Positions 33,600 to 44,026 of a DNA stretch of 64,000 nucleotides are shown piece by piece. Location of the stretch: assembly GCF_040115645.1 (NCBI RefSeq), contig NC_089572.1, positions 558,001 through 622,000 of the forward strand, in the 5' to 3' direction. The position numbers were made by a program, and so were the translations under genes. This DNA comes from Euwallacea fornicatus (taxonomy: Eukaryota; Arthropoda; Insecta; Coleoptera; Curculionidae). The stretch's first letter is position 1, and each line of letters begins with the position of its first letter. Below the pieces are notes generated by a model that did not search any database, was not told the origin of the DNA, and saw only the letters and a program-made list of their open reading frames with translations.

Positions 33600-35127
33600 C
33601 CTCGCGATTATTTCTTAAGAAATTTTTTCGTCGTGGATACCAAAAGACTTGTCAATATCGATTTTGCGAATCAAATTGAACGGAAGTTGACCTAGCCACT
33701 TTATAGCCGCGTTGCTTTAGTCAGGCTCGCTGAATCAGTGAAACTGATTCAGATTCAATTAGACTGGAAAGAAAAGGGATTGTTATTCTCAAGAGTAAAT
33801 TTTTATTGAACAGCTCCATAAAATTGATTATTTGAAAACGTCTATGTAATTAGGCACATAATTTCCTGTCTGAAGAGCTTGAGAATAAAGTTTTATTTTT
33901 ATCTCCTACGGCTTCTTCACATTTTTTCATTTCTCAGTCATTTTAAAATCCATTAGCAGTTCTTTAAGGCACTTATTTCTCCTCTGCGACTTGACTTGTC
34001 GTTTTTCAGGCACTCATTTCAATTTTGCTTTTTCAACTGCGGCATTTTGTTTCGTATTTGAGGAGCTTTCAACTCCAGCAGCCAAACTAACCCCTGCCTC
34101 CCCTGAGTTTTTTGAAAAAACAAAAATCCTTGTTCCTTTCGTCGTTATTGAAAAAGCTTAACGGCTTTCCAAAAATGAAAAAAATCGACCGAAAAAAGGG
34201 GCCGTATTAAAAAATGTTTGGTGTGAGCGTGTTAAGGTGTTCCTTCGATAAATGAAACACGACAAAGACACTTTGTTTTACGTAAAATGGACTGTATTTA
34301 ATTTGCACTTATATCAAAATAATGAAAGAGTCTTGGTCTAAGTAGGAAGAGAGAGAATGCTTAATTGGGCGGGTTACACAATATGACTCTGATCACATCC
34401 CGACACCGACGCAGCTTTCACACGAAAAAGAGAAAAAGAAGAGAGCGAAAATTACTCCGATTATCCCTTAAGTACTGACCCGGAGGAATTCCAACCAGGG
34501 GCGCACCACCACCAAGAACCATTATGGGCTATGGCTACGCCGGGTCCCATAACTCGTGGCCGTCTGGGGAATATCTATACTAGTCGCTTTTCTGGGAATA
34601 TCGCAGGTCCAACAAATTGACTATCACAGCAAGAGTCCCGATCGAGAAAGCTTCCTTGGACTAGTAGCACATTCCCCAGCCAAAGCGTACCCTTAGCTTT
34701 GGCCTGATGGACCATGTGGCCTGGCACCCAGATGGTATTCTCCGAATAAGTGTCGCAGTACATGGGCGTAACTTAAGGGATAAAATGCAAATACGTGATA
34801 AACCCAACATTAACAACAATAAAAAATAAAAAGAAACAAAAGTTAATAACTTAAAGTCCCTAACAGAGCGCAAAACCGGAACGCCATATTTACAAATAAA
34901 AGAAAAATATTCCTTGAAGAGGACGAAACAAAGTGTCCTAAGGAGATGCTCACGGGTCTTAAAAATAATGAGGGATAGAGCTATGAAAATCAAAATCAAA
35001 AATTAATTTTTTTCAAACGTTTTCTGCCTACTTACTTCCGAAATAATCGAATAGAACGATCGAGAACCTAGAGCGATACCAGCGACAACAAGGGATAGCG
35101 ATAGTCTTGATCAAAAATACCCCCAAA
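33600..35127. other. No supported gene; possible LTR-like block 34230-34790
   Basis: The 34230-34790 stretch is GC-richer than its flanks. On the minus strand it starts near TTAAGTTACGCCCATG, a word similar to those near 13660 and 15740, and ends ACACCTTAACA. This is compatible with a degraded LTR, but I could not pair its ends or find a target duplication. Confidence 0.3.
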
Positions 35128-35129
35128 TA

Positions 35130-36690
35130 CGCCCCTGGCCAAATTTTAGTGTACAATTAAAATATTTGCAAAATTTAGTAATTTTATATGTTATTCAAGT
35201 TTTTTCGGTTTAATACTTCGTTTACACACTTTTAAGAAAAATATATAATGCCCATCACTTATTTGTGTATTAATCTTTGATAATTCAAATGAGAATTGGA
35301 TTAATAAATAAACAATAACAGATGCCTGGCCAAATTAAAGTGTACATCGCATATTTTATGTGTAAACATGAGATTATTTTTTAAATCAGTCTAGTTCTTT
35401 CCTTTTATGTGAAAAGAACAAATTAAAAATGTATTATCTCGATTTAATCACTAGAGCTAAAAAAGATGTTGAGCGTGGTATGAGTTATCGTGCTGTTGCT
35501 GAAAAATTTCATCTGTCTCATTCTACAGTTGCAAAAACGTATAAAACGGATTACAATCGAGTGAAAAAGAAGAGAGGACCCAAATCAAAGTTAAATATGC
35601 GAAGCCAAGCGCGTATTAAAAGAGAAATTCGTCGGTTAACACGAGAAGGTGAGTTGGTGACTTCTCGAAAATTAAAAGAAAACTTGCAATTGGTCGCATT
35701 TGCAAGAACCATAAGGAGAACTCTTCCTCAAATGGGTGTTAAATGGAAAAAAGTTCACAAACAAATTCCTCTCACCAAAGCCCACCGTGAGTTTCGAGTG
35801 GCAAAAGCTCGAGAGTGATTATCTTTAGGGGACTTTATCTGGACAAAGACAGTATTCACCGATGAAAAAAAAATCTCAAAGGATGGTCCTGATAATGAGT
35901 ATAGTTACATGGAAGATAGATCAACAACATCGTTTTATCGCCCAAAACGCCAAATGAGAGGTGGAGGGGTGATGATTTGGGGAACTATAACTGCTTCAGG
36001 GCATTTTCTGCTGGAAAGAATCTCTGGAAGAACCAATAACCAAGGTTATTTAACTCTTTTACGGGAGAAAGTTTATCCGTGGATGGCATCATTGTTTCCA
36101 GATGGAGATTTTTACTTTTTACAGGACAACGCACCCGTTCACTCTTCCAGAGTCACAAAAGAAGGGTTATCACAAATGGGATTGAAGGTTTTTGATTGGC
36201 CGGCGCGCTCTCCAGACTTGAACCCAATCGAAAATTATTGGCAATCACTCTCTGGGTGAAGTGTACAAAAAGGGAGCATACAACTCTGACTCGGAACTAT
36301 GGGAAGAAATTTTAAAAGCAGCGCTGAAAGTTGAAATAAGCACACCCAACCTTTTGAAAACTTTGTGTTCTATGAGTCGTAGATTGTTGAAAGTTATTGA
36401 ATCTAAAGGAGACTCAATTAATTACTGATTTGTTTTAAAAATTCATGAAATTGGATATTTTTTAATTTGAAAAAAATGCATATTTTGTTGCTGTTCACTT
36501 TAATTTGGCCAACTATCACTTTTTATGTACTTAAAATGTATAACTGTTTTGTTAATAAAGAAATAAAATAATTAACGAGTCAAATTTTTGTTTCCGTCCT
36601 TAATATAAAAATTATACAGCAGTAACCGTCTCATTTTTCTATTTCTTTTTGTAAAGAAATCAGCTGTACACTTAAATTTGACCAGGAGTG
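35130..36690 (+). mobile_element. Tc3-like DD34E element with IR/DR-type ends
   Basis: 1561 bp with TA at 35128-35129 and 36691-36692. The outer ends match (CTGGCCAAATTTTAGTGTACA near 35135; on the right, complement CTGGTCAAATTTAAGTGTACA). A second internal copy of the motif, TGGCCAAATTAAAGTG, occurs at about 35329 and again inverted near 36510. Each terminus therefore has two directly repeated transposase-site-like motifs about 165-190 bp apart, as in IR/DR elements of the Tc1 group. Confidence 0.88.
35429..36426 (+). pseudogene. Tc3-like transposase (DD34E), lightly broken
   Basis: The first frame (35429-35818) gives an HTH start, MYYLDLITRAKKDVERGMSY with SYRAVAEKFHLSHSTVAK, followed by a basic second DNA-binding region. 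A TGA at 35816-35818 interrupts it; the same frame continues with VFTDEKKI (first Asp). The rest includes GGGVMIWGTI, FLQDNAPVHSS (second Asp) and SPDLNPIENYW (Glu, spacing 34). A frameshift near 36250 separates the last stretch, LGEVYKKGAYNSDSELWEEI through SKGDSINY. One nonsense and one frameshift suggest fairly recent decay. Confidence 0.88.
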
Positions 36691-36692
36691 TA

Positions 36693-37350
36693 TGTCCAGA
36701 TTTGGCAAAACGCACGCGGGAGGATTGGGACAAAAAGTACTTGACTTTATTATGTACAGGAGGTTGTAACCAAAAGCATTTTTTGCAGGGTTTGAAAACA
36801 CAACTGTTGATCTCGTGTTGCTTCCCCCTTAACGCACCATGCAAATTTAAGAACAAATCGCATCCAATGTGGGAGATGTTGGAGAATTCTCCAGTCCCCG
36901 ACGCACGATAAACTACATTCTCTTTAGACGTGTAATTTTTTTTGTGGAAAATGAAATTTTCAGCCTCAGAGTGTCTAATCTCAAGCAGAAAACAACACTT
37001 TCGGGTATAAAATCCGAAGATTTATCGGACAGTATATTGAAAGGAACTTTTATTTATCACTTCAATCTCCTGGAGTTGGCAGTATACGACTCAATTTGTT
37101 TACTGGACACCGATGTGTAATCTTTATAGTTGCTGTGGCACTGACAAATTTCTTTTATTATAGGGGGAAATGGCGAAAAACAAAAAGCTGGAAGCTGGAA
37201 GTTACAGATCGCTATATGGAGTCGTTGTTTAAAATTTACTTCGAACCTTTTATATCTCAGGAAAGCTATGTGAACTCAAACGAGAAATAACTTTTAGCCA
37301 TACGTTTAATGTTAAACGCAAATAGAAAAGTCGCAGTAACTATCACTACA
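36693..37350. other. No supported gene
   Basis: Several short overlapping frames without recognisable content; probably the 3' flank of the cuticular gene that follows on the minus strand. Confidence 0.5.
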
Positions 37351-37354
37351 ATTA

Positions 37355-37702
37355 TTACCAATACTGTGCAATGGGAATGCAATCTATTAGCGTTATTGGA
37401 CCTCCATACTGATTGGTCGGAATTACGTAGATCACAGATGCTGGCGGTGCTGAAATCACTTCAGTGTTATTTGCTGGCTTCGAGGCAGCTGGAATTACGG
37501 GAGCAGGTCTCAAAGGGCTGCTGGGCGGAGGAGGAGGAGGCACCAAATTCACGGGTAGATCCGGCTTCCTGATAACATCTTCTCTGTAAGCGCTGCTTAT
37601 CGCTGTTGGTATTAGGTAACTTCCAACGGGCGATGGATACAAACTTGGTTTAGCCATAATCGCCGCTACGAACGCCGAAAGCAACACCACCACTTTGAAC
37701 AT
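37355..37702 (-). CDS. Small secreted cuticular protein, divergent Pro-rich member
   Basis: 115 codons. The first 17 residues (MFKVVVLLSAFVAAIMA) form a signal peptide, followed by KPSLYPSP, so the product should be exported to the cuticle. It has one SAYREDVIRKPD motif, the hallmark of the family represented by the three genes at 53-62 kb. The rest differs: a run of six prolines with further Pro-rich sequence, fewer Ala-Pro-Val repeats, and a C terminus ending IAQYW where the others end in AW. The start is supported by the conserved signal peptide and by an upstream TATA box and 5'UTR words shared with the paralogues. It is probably a single-exon gene and a chitin-matrix or surface-layer protein; the exact role is not known. 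Confidence 0.8.
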   Translation of the reverse strand: MFKVVVLLSAFVAAIMAKPSLYPSPVGSYLIPTAISSAYREDVIRKPDLPVNLVPPPPPPSSPLRPAPVIPAASKPANNTEVISAPPASVIYVIPTNQYGGPITLIDCIPIAQYW

Positions 37703-37783
37703 TTCTGCGGATATTTCAAAGGTCTGTATTGCTCTTGTTGAGACTGACTGGCTGGAACTGAAGAAGGTGGTACATAAGGCCCT

Positions 37784-37791
37784 TATTTATA
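37784..37791 (-). promoter_or_regulatory. TATA box of the 37.7-kb cuticular gene
   Basis: TATAAATA on the minus strand, 82 bases upstream of the ATG, as in the paralogues. The following leader keeps AGGTCTGT and GAGACTGACTGG words in common with them. Confidence 0.7.
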
Positions 37792-37889
37792 CTTATCGCA
37801 GTTATTTTCAAAACGAAATCAAGTCACATGCCTGCAATATATCAAAGGACCTGTTGGTGTTCTTGAAAGTGAGACCTCGGAATCGATAG

Positions 37890-38423
37890 CAACGTCGCAT
37901 TTATTGTTGTGTGGGCTAACGAAACTGATACGATTTACTCGGCAATTAATGCAGTCAGGTTTCTAAAGGAATTTCTGACATGTCTGCATAATGATAACAT
38001 CGTTCGGGGATTCCTTGAGACGGATTTTAATTAGTGACTGACATGTTATTAATTAGTGCGTGGAGATTATGAACATGAGGTGTTTTATTTTGGTCGATGT
38101 AAAATTATTAAAAAACCCAAAAGTCGTCGTATTTCGCACGATTTTAACGGCAGCAATATATCAACTTATAAATACGTAAACTACGGAATGAAAAATTAAT
38201 GAGGTGGGATGTATTTTAATAATATTTATAAATCACATTGTTGTATTTGTAATTGATAAATGGGCAGGGGTTGGGTATGCACGAGTGCATTATAGTAGTC
38301 TAAACCACTGAAATGATGTAGAATTTCAGAGATTGTTTCCAAGCATCTCAGTAACCAAGAATTCGTTACTTTGACACCACATAATGTATTTTCAATGTTC
38401 CTAGAATTTTTTAAGCATTTCTA
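37890..38423. other. No supported gene
   Basis: AT-rich spacer upstream of the cuticular gene, ending at the TA target of the nested transposon. Confidence 0.5.
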
Positions 38424-38507
38424 CAGGGTGTTTGGTTCACCGATACACACCCGAAGGAGGGTGGTAGGTAAGATGATTGTGAACGTATTTGACCATATAT
38501 TCTATTA

Positions 38508-39791
38508 TAAAGGGTGTTCCATCTGTTAGTCCTTTTTTAACTGTGAAAGAAAACGCACTTTTTAAGAGGAAAAATCACAACATTTTATTGAAAGTTGTAG
38601 GTTGTTCTTTGCCATTTTATGTATGGAACACGACATCGCACATATGGCCACCGCGGCTCCGTTTACAGGACATCATCCGAACATCAAAATTTTCAATGAC
38701 TTTTTGCAGAATTAACGGGTCTATGGCCGTAATTTCGGTTCGAATATTGCGCTTGAGATCTTGAATTGTTTGGAGAGCATTGGCATACACTTTACTTTTC
38801 AGAAAACCCCATAGGAGGAAGTCCAATGGAGTCAAATCGCGCGATCTCGGGGGCCAATTGACGTCCGAATTTCGCGAAATTATGCGGTCACGGAAATTTT
38901 TCATGCAATAAGTGGATTGTTTGGCGAGATGTGCGCGCTGTTGCTCCGTCCTGCTGAAACCAAAGATCAGTGGCACCAATCCCATCAATTTCTAGCCATA
39001 AAAATTCCGATATCATGCCACGGTAACAATCTCCGTTGACAGTTACGGCTTTTTCTTCTCGATCTTCAAAAAAAAACTCCGCCAGACCATAGGCCACACC
39101 ACACAGTCACTTTTTCGGCATGCATAGGCTGTTGATGATATTCATGAGGATTTTCAGCTCCCCATAACCTACAGTTTTGTTTATTAACGTGGCCAGAAAG
39201 ATAAAAATGTGCTTCGTCGGAAAAGATGATTTTTGCTGAAAATCCATCGATTCTTTCCAGCATCCAATTAACAAAAAAGTGCCGCTGTAAGTGGTCAGCT
39301 GGCTTTAATTCTTGCGTTAATTGAATTTTGTATGGATGCTAGTGAAGATCAACATGCAAAATTCGCCATAATGTTGAGGCCTAATTTTTGGGAACGATGT
39401 CGGATCGATGTTGATGGTCGATCACGAACACTTTCACTCACTGTGGCCACAACATCTCGACTACGAATTGGACGAACATGTTGGTATGCTCTGCGACCCT
39501 CCACTGAACCAGTTTCTTCAAAATTAGCAACAATTTTTCCAATAGCACGTTCAGTTGGACGTGCATGTCGACCGAAATTTTCACGTAATTTGCGAAACGT
39601 ATTTTTTTTTGAACGACCATTTTCGTAATAAATTTGGATAACTAAAATGCGTTGTTGTCCTGTAAGCGAAACCATATCTGCAAATGGCATACTTTTGACA
39701 GTTCACATCTGCCATGGATATGAAAGTTTGTAAATCTGGCATACCTAACATTGATAGTTCAAAAAAGGACCACCAGATGGAACACCCTTCA
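38508..39791 (-). mobile_element. Tc1/mariner-superfamily element nested in the left TIR
   Basis: Inverted ends AAGGGTGTTCCATCTG (left, from 38510) and the same on the right (reverse complement, ending 39789) bound about 1.28 kb. TA occurs on each side (38506-38507, 39792-39793). It interrupts the left TIR of the larger element, whose sequence resumes at AAGTGTCACGC. It is therefore younger than that element. Confidence 0.88.
38617..39690 (-). pseudogene. Transposase of the nested element, several frameshifts
   Basis: On the minus strand, 39690-39349 encodes the N terminus (QQRILVIQIYYENGRSKKNT with GKIVANFEETGSV, an HTH region). Then, in a new frame, 39263-39066 gives IIFSDEAHFYLSGHVNKQN (first Asp) and VTVWCGLWSGG. 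A further frame, 39097-38888, gives LWFQQDGATARTSRQTI (second Asp). The last, 38988-38617, gives VNWPPRSRDLTPLDFLLWG (third Asp) and ends GGHMCDVVFHT. The order and spacing (about 41 to the third Asp) fit an insect DD41D-like transposase. Three frame changes inactivate it. A much older relative is at 51000-52060. Confidence 0.87.
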
Positions 39792-40308
39792 TAAAGTGTC
39801 ACGCATATCCAGATATCGACATTTTTCCGAATTTCACCAAATTCGATGTTTACTTTCGTGTAAGTTACAATAAAATTTAATAAAACATTTGTTGTAACTC
39901 TGTCGGTTTTCGCATAAACTGGAATATGTATTTTATCGATATCAAACATGTAGTAGTACCTGCATATGAAAAAAAAATGTGATGCTGTAAAATTCCAAAA
40001 AATAATTTCTCTAACATAAAATCTTAACTTTGTAAGTAAATAAAGAGAAAGATGCAAATGGAAAAGTCGTTCAAATATCTTTAAAAACTTCTTTAACCAT
40101 TGCTCTTTCGATCGATGCATTGAAAGACGCAAACTTAATGCTCCATAAGGTACTTAATAAAAAAAGAAAAAAAAATTCAAAAAAAGTGCAAAGGAAATTT
40201 AACAAATTGAACAAAAACTTAATAAATAATTATTATTTATGTAAATTATGCTATTTACTTATAACTAATTATTATTCTCAAAATGAGAACCGCCGTTTCT
40301 GATACAAC

Positions 40309-41319
40309 ATCGACATCTTCGTATTATCTCTGTGGTGGTTACTCCTAGCCTCATTTCAGCCGTCATTAATTTTGCTGGCTCATTAATTCTTTGAATGAGA
40401 TGGTCTCGATCATGAATTTCCTTAATGCATACCAGTTCTTTCATTCGTCCCCAGATTTGATAGTCGACTGGGGTGGGATCTGGAGATCTGGCAGGCCATA
40501 ATATCAGTCCGTTTCATCTTTCAGGAAATCGATTATTTAAAAACTCTTTTATTGTTCTCTGATAATGGGCCGGACATCCATCGTTTTGAAATATGATTTT
40601 CGCTCTTACATCTAAAGGCACTTCGTCCAAAATATCTGATACATTATTTCTTAAAATTCTAAATAATTTTCGCCATTTAAATGGTCTGGTAAAAAACATG
40701 GACCAACCAAGTGTCTGCCTATCATACCAGCCCACACGTTTACGCTAAATTTATGTTGAAACGAAATTTCTTTTTTCGTTTGCGGATTTTCTTCAGCCCA
40801 ATGATGCAGGTTATGAAAGTTGGTAATTCCTTCATGGTAAAATTTGGATTCATCCGTCCATAAAATCCTGCGAAGAAATCTTTCATCTTCAATATTGGCA
40901 TATAAGATAAATCGACAAAAATTTGTTCTTCGAATTGGGTCTCCTTCCTCGAATGCTTGCACGGCGATATGGTGGAAAGGGTGCAGTCTCTCAGAGTGTA
41001 GAACTGACCACACCTTCCACGAAGATACGTTGAGTCGTTCAGATACTTTCCTAAAGCTTGCAATGGGCTCTGCTTCAAATATATTTAAAATTTGTACATC
41101 CACTTTAGCACGATGTTGTTGGTTGTTCGCTTTAGTACCTTGATGATGTAAAGTGCCAGCTTCCTTCATTCTACGGTACGTATTAGTGAATACTTTCACG
41201 TTAGGTCTTTCATGATGAAATCTTTCATGATGAAATCGCTGAGAGGCAGCTGCGTTACCGTCAGCTCTACAATACATAAAAATTATATCAGCATATTCAA
41301 CATTTGAATATGCAGCCAT
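40309..41319 (-). pseudogene. DD41D-type transposase of the outer element, nearly intact
   Basis: The preferred start is MAAYSNVEYADIIFMYCRAD at 41319; the open frame extends upstream to 41358. The N-terminal DUF4817-like HTH includes a 15-bp duplication giving FHHERFHHER (41208-41237). The second DNA-binding part has VSSWKVWSVL. The catalytic core shows ILWTDESKF, FSVNVWAGMIG, then, after a single-base frameshift near 40655, IIFQNDGCPAHY and WPARSPDPTPVDYQIWG. A TGA replaces the expected Trp after NNRFPER near 40515. It ends GGSHFENNN. Two lesions only, so decay is moderate. Confidence 0.87.
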
Positions 41320-41988
41320 TAATCTAAATTGTTGAAAAGGAGAGACAACAAAATACATAAACCAAATTAAATGCGTACTAATTTAAATTTTTTAACTAAA
41401 AATTAAAAATTCAAACTAATAAACTCATTGCAATATATTGTTGCTAGGCAACACAGTATCATAGCTTACGCTATCTCTAAATAAAAATGAGGATGGCTCT
41501 ATGCATTTTTTCTGAATTTTTTTTCTTTTTTAATGAAATACCTTATGGAGCATTAACTCTGCGCCTTTCGATGCATCAATCGAAAGAGCAATGGTCAAAG
41601 AAGTTTTTAAAGATATTTGAACGACTCTTCCATTTGCATCTTTCTCTTTATTTACTTACAAAGTCAAGGTTTGATGTTAGAGAAATTCATTTTTGGAATT
41701 TTACAGCATCACATTTTTTTTTCATATGCAGGTACTACTACATGTTTGATATCGATAAAATACATATTCAAGTTTATACGAAAACCGATAGAGTTACAAC
41801 AAACGTTCTATTAAATTTTTATTGTAACTTACACGGAAGTAAACATCGAATTTGGTAAAATTCGGAAAAATGTCGATGTCTGGAAAAGCGTGACCCTTTG
41901 TATAATAATATATATGGTCAAATACGTTCACGATCATCTTACCTACCACCCTCTATCGAATGTGTATCGTTAAACCAAAAACCCTGTA

Positions 41989-43389
41989 TAAAAATTCCTT
42001 CAAAGTTTAGAGAAGTTATATAAATACTATTTCTCTATAAAGCACTTGTTCCAACATTCAGGTTAGAAAGCGAAGACCGCGGACCAGGTGAAGTCCTCTA
42101 GCCTCCTTATCGGTTAAGAAGCGGTTCCTGTCACAAAAACAAGGGAAAGGGGTATAACCCCAGGCCAGTTTTCTTCTCATGACTACTGGGAGGAGAGGAG
42201 GCAGCTCGTCTGGACAGCAAACCCTGAGGTTGACGAAGAATCAGAGGGGAGCCTTAACCGATCCGTATGGATAAGTTCCCAGAAGAAAAAGATCGTAAAG
42301 AGATGTGGGAAACTTTCAAGAAAAGTAATAAAATGGTGAGAACTTCACCGGGAAAGTGGGAAACACAAAAGAGTGAAGAAGTGTTGTCAATGGTGCCCAT
42401 TTTAGGGGAGTCACATCCGGCCAGTAGAAGTGGGTCAGGGGGAAGTGTGGAGGGAAAAGTGGAGGGACGGAAGAGATATATTACTTAATCGTGGCATTTA
42501 GTAACTTGAATGGCACGAATTCACACAGAAGACGGCAAAAGAAAAAAAAAACAGATGTTTTCGGTCCGATGGAACGACTAAATTTGATTTGATGATAAAG
42601 GTACCAAACGCGTAACCCGGCTGGAGGGCCCAGCTTTATATGATCTAGTTCGATGACCAAAATGGCCGAACCTTCCCGATTGTGGAGATGTGGCGCCTCC
42701 ACAAAATAGCAAATAAGATGATTTTTTTCAGATATCTTACGTTCGGACCACTGTGAATTCGCAGTCTCAACGAACTATTTCGTACAAATTAATCAACAAC
42801 ATTGATTACTTAGTAAGGTTTATTAATTTCCAGAACTTCGGGATTCAACTATTACGAGGAATTTAACAATCGAAAAAAGACGAGCAAAATTACTTTCGTA
42901 AAGACCTAGAGTGTATGCTAGCTTAATGTGAAATGCATCTTCTTATACGTAAGTATATGCGATATATGCGAGACTTAACGTGAGCGTCTTTGATTAAGAT
43001 GAAATTTTGAATTCCTCCCTAGAGAACTCTGGTTACGTTTAAACGTAAATGAACATAAATAGAATATAATTATTAAGCTTTTCAGGCTAGCCGAATCTGA
43101 AATAAAGATGCATCATACCAACCTAGACCAATCCTAAACATAAATAAAAATTAATTAAAAAAAAAAGACTAACCCTGCCTACATACTCTTAGAGGCTATT
43201 CGATTGCAAGACTACACTTAGGCCTATGTATGAACAAAATTAATTAAACTAAACAGCTAACGACCATCTATGAATTTGTTGAGTACCCAAGTTCTGGTAC
43301 AGAGGTAGACGTGCCTGATTGCGACGGGGAGAGGCTGAAAAGGAACTACTGCACAACCCTCGACAAAAGTAATCGCGAAATTAAAGAAA
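41989..43389. other. Mostly unassigned; possible LINE 5' region 42050-42485
   Basis: The 42050-42485 stretch is GC-richer and ends in a short open frame (42267-42488, beginning MDKFPEEKDRKEMWETFKKS) preceded by a long leader. This resembles the 5'UTR and ORF1 start of an R1-type LINE, but I have no motif to prove it. The rest is AT-rich without structure. Confidence 0.3.
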
Positions 43390-43393
43390 CACA

Positions 43394-43976
43394 TGTAGGG
43401 TTACGCAACTAACCCTATGTTTTAGTTAGTACCTATTTTGTAAATATTCATTAATTTTAAGATAGCAATACCCTTTGAGACACGGCACTGGTAGGCATTG
43501 GCCAGAGCATGAGAATTTCCTATGCCATGCTTTGTCGATGTTGGAAATCCCCGCAATAAAACCGGGTCGGCATTGGAGCTGCATATAGTGGACTTTGTCG
43601 GTGCTGGGATTGCCCGCAATAGACCTTGTCGGTCCCACAGCTGCAGTTCCAATTCCCGGCTAAGATGCCACGGTTTGATGCGGCAAATGGTGCAGATGGC
43701 ACCCTAGCGAAGGTACGCCCATGGTTTATCACCATGGGCGTTGGTACTTAAGATTGGACAAGGCATGGAGGGCCCTCTTCTTCTTGCCCTTGTTTTTGGG
43801 ATACGGTCGGTCATTGTAACGCAGTCGTCGTGTCCGCGCTCATTACATTCATTAGTCTGTATATTCCTTGTTAATAAACGTAAACTTGTATACCTTCTCT
43901 CTGACCTGTGATTTCATTACAAAGATATAACCAACATCCTATATCTTAAGTAGCATCAAAAACACCCGATGCTACA
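43394..43976 (+). repeat. 5' LTR, copy 2
   Basis: 583 bp with the same terminal stem, internal 10-bp hairpin and AATAAA signal as copy 1. It carries the T variant near 43851. Confidence 0.95.
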
Positions 43977-43978
43977 TT

Positions 43979-43996
43979 TGGGGGCTCGTCCGGGAT
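43979..43996 (+). other. Primer-binding site, tRNA-Pro type, copy 2
   Basis: TGGGGGCTCGTCCGGGAT two bases after the LTR, identical to copy 1. Confidence 0.85.
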
Positions 43997-44026
43997 CACA
44001 GTAATAGAAAAGGTATAAAGTCGGGA

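Larger units (their letters stand above)
38424..41986 (-). mobile_element. DD41D-type element with TIRs of about 0.46 kb, interrupted by another element
   Basis: The ends CAGGGTGTTTGGTTCACCGA at 38424 and, inverted, CAGGGTTTTTGGTTTAACGA ending at 41986 are flanked by TA (38422-38423, 41987-41988). The right TIR is continuous (about 41516-41986). The left TIR is split into 38424-38507 and 39792-40165 by the insertion 38508-39791. Without the insert the element is about 2.28 kb. The two arms still agree at roughly nine of ten positions, including GAACGTATTTGACCATATAT. Confidence 0.9.

Noticed and set aside
39581..40132. 183-codon minus-strand frame
   Set aside because: It lies in a TIR arm and runs into the nested transposon; arm-to-arm differences are mostly replacements, so it is not treated as a gene.
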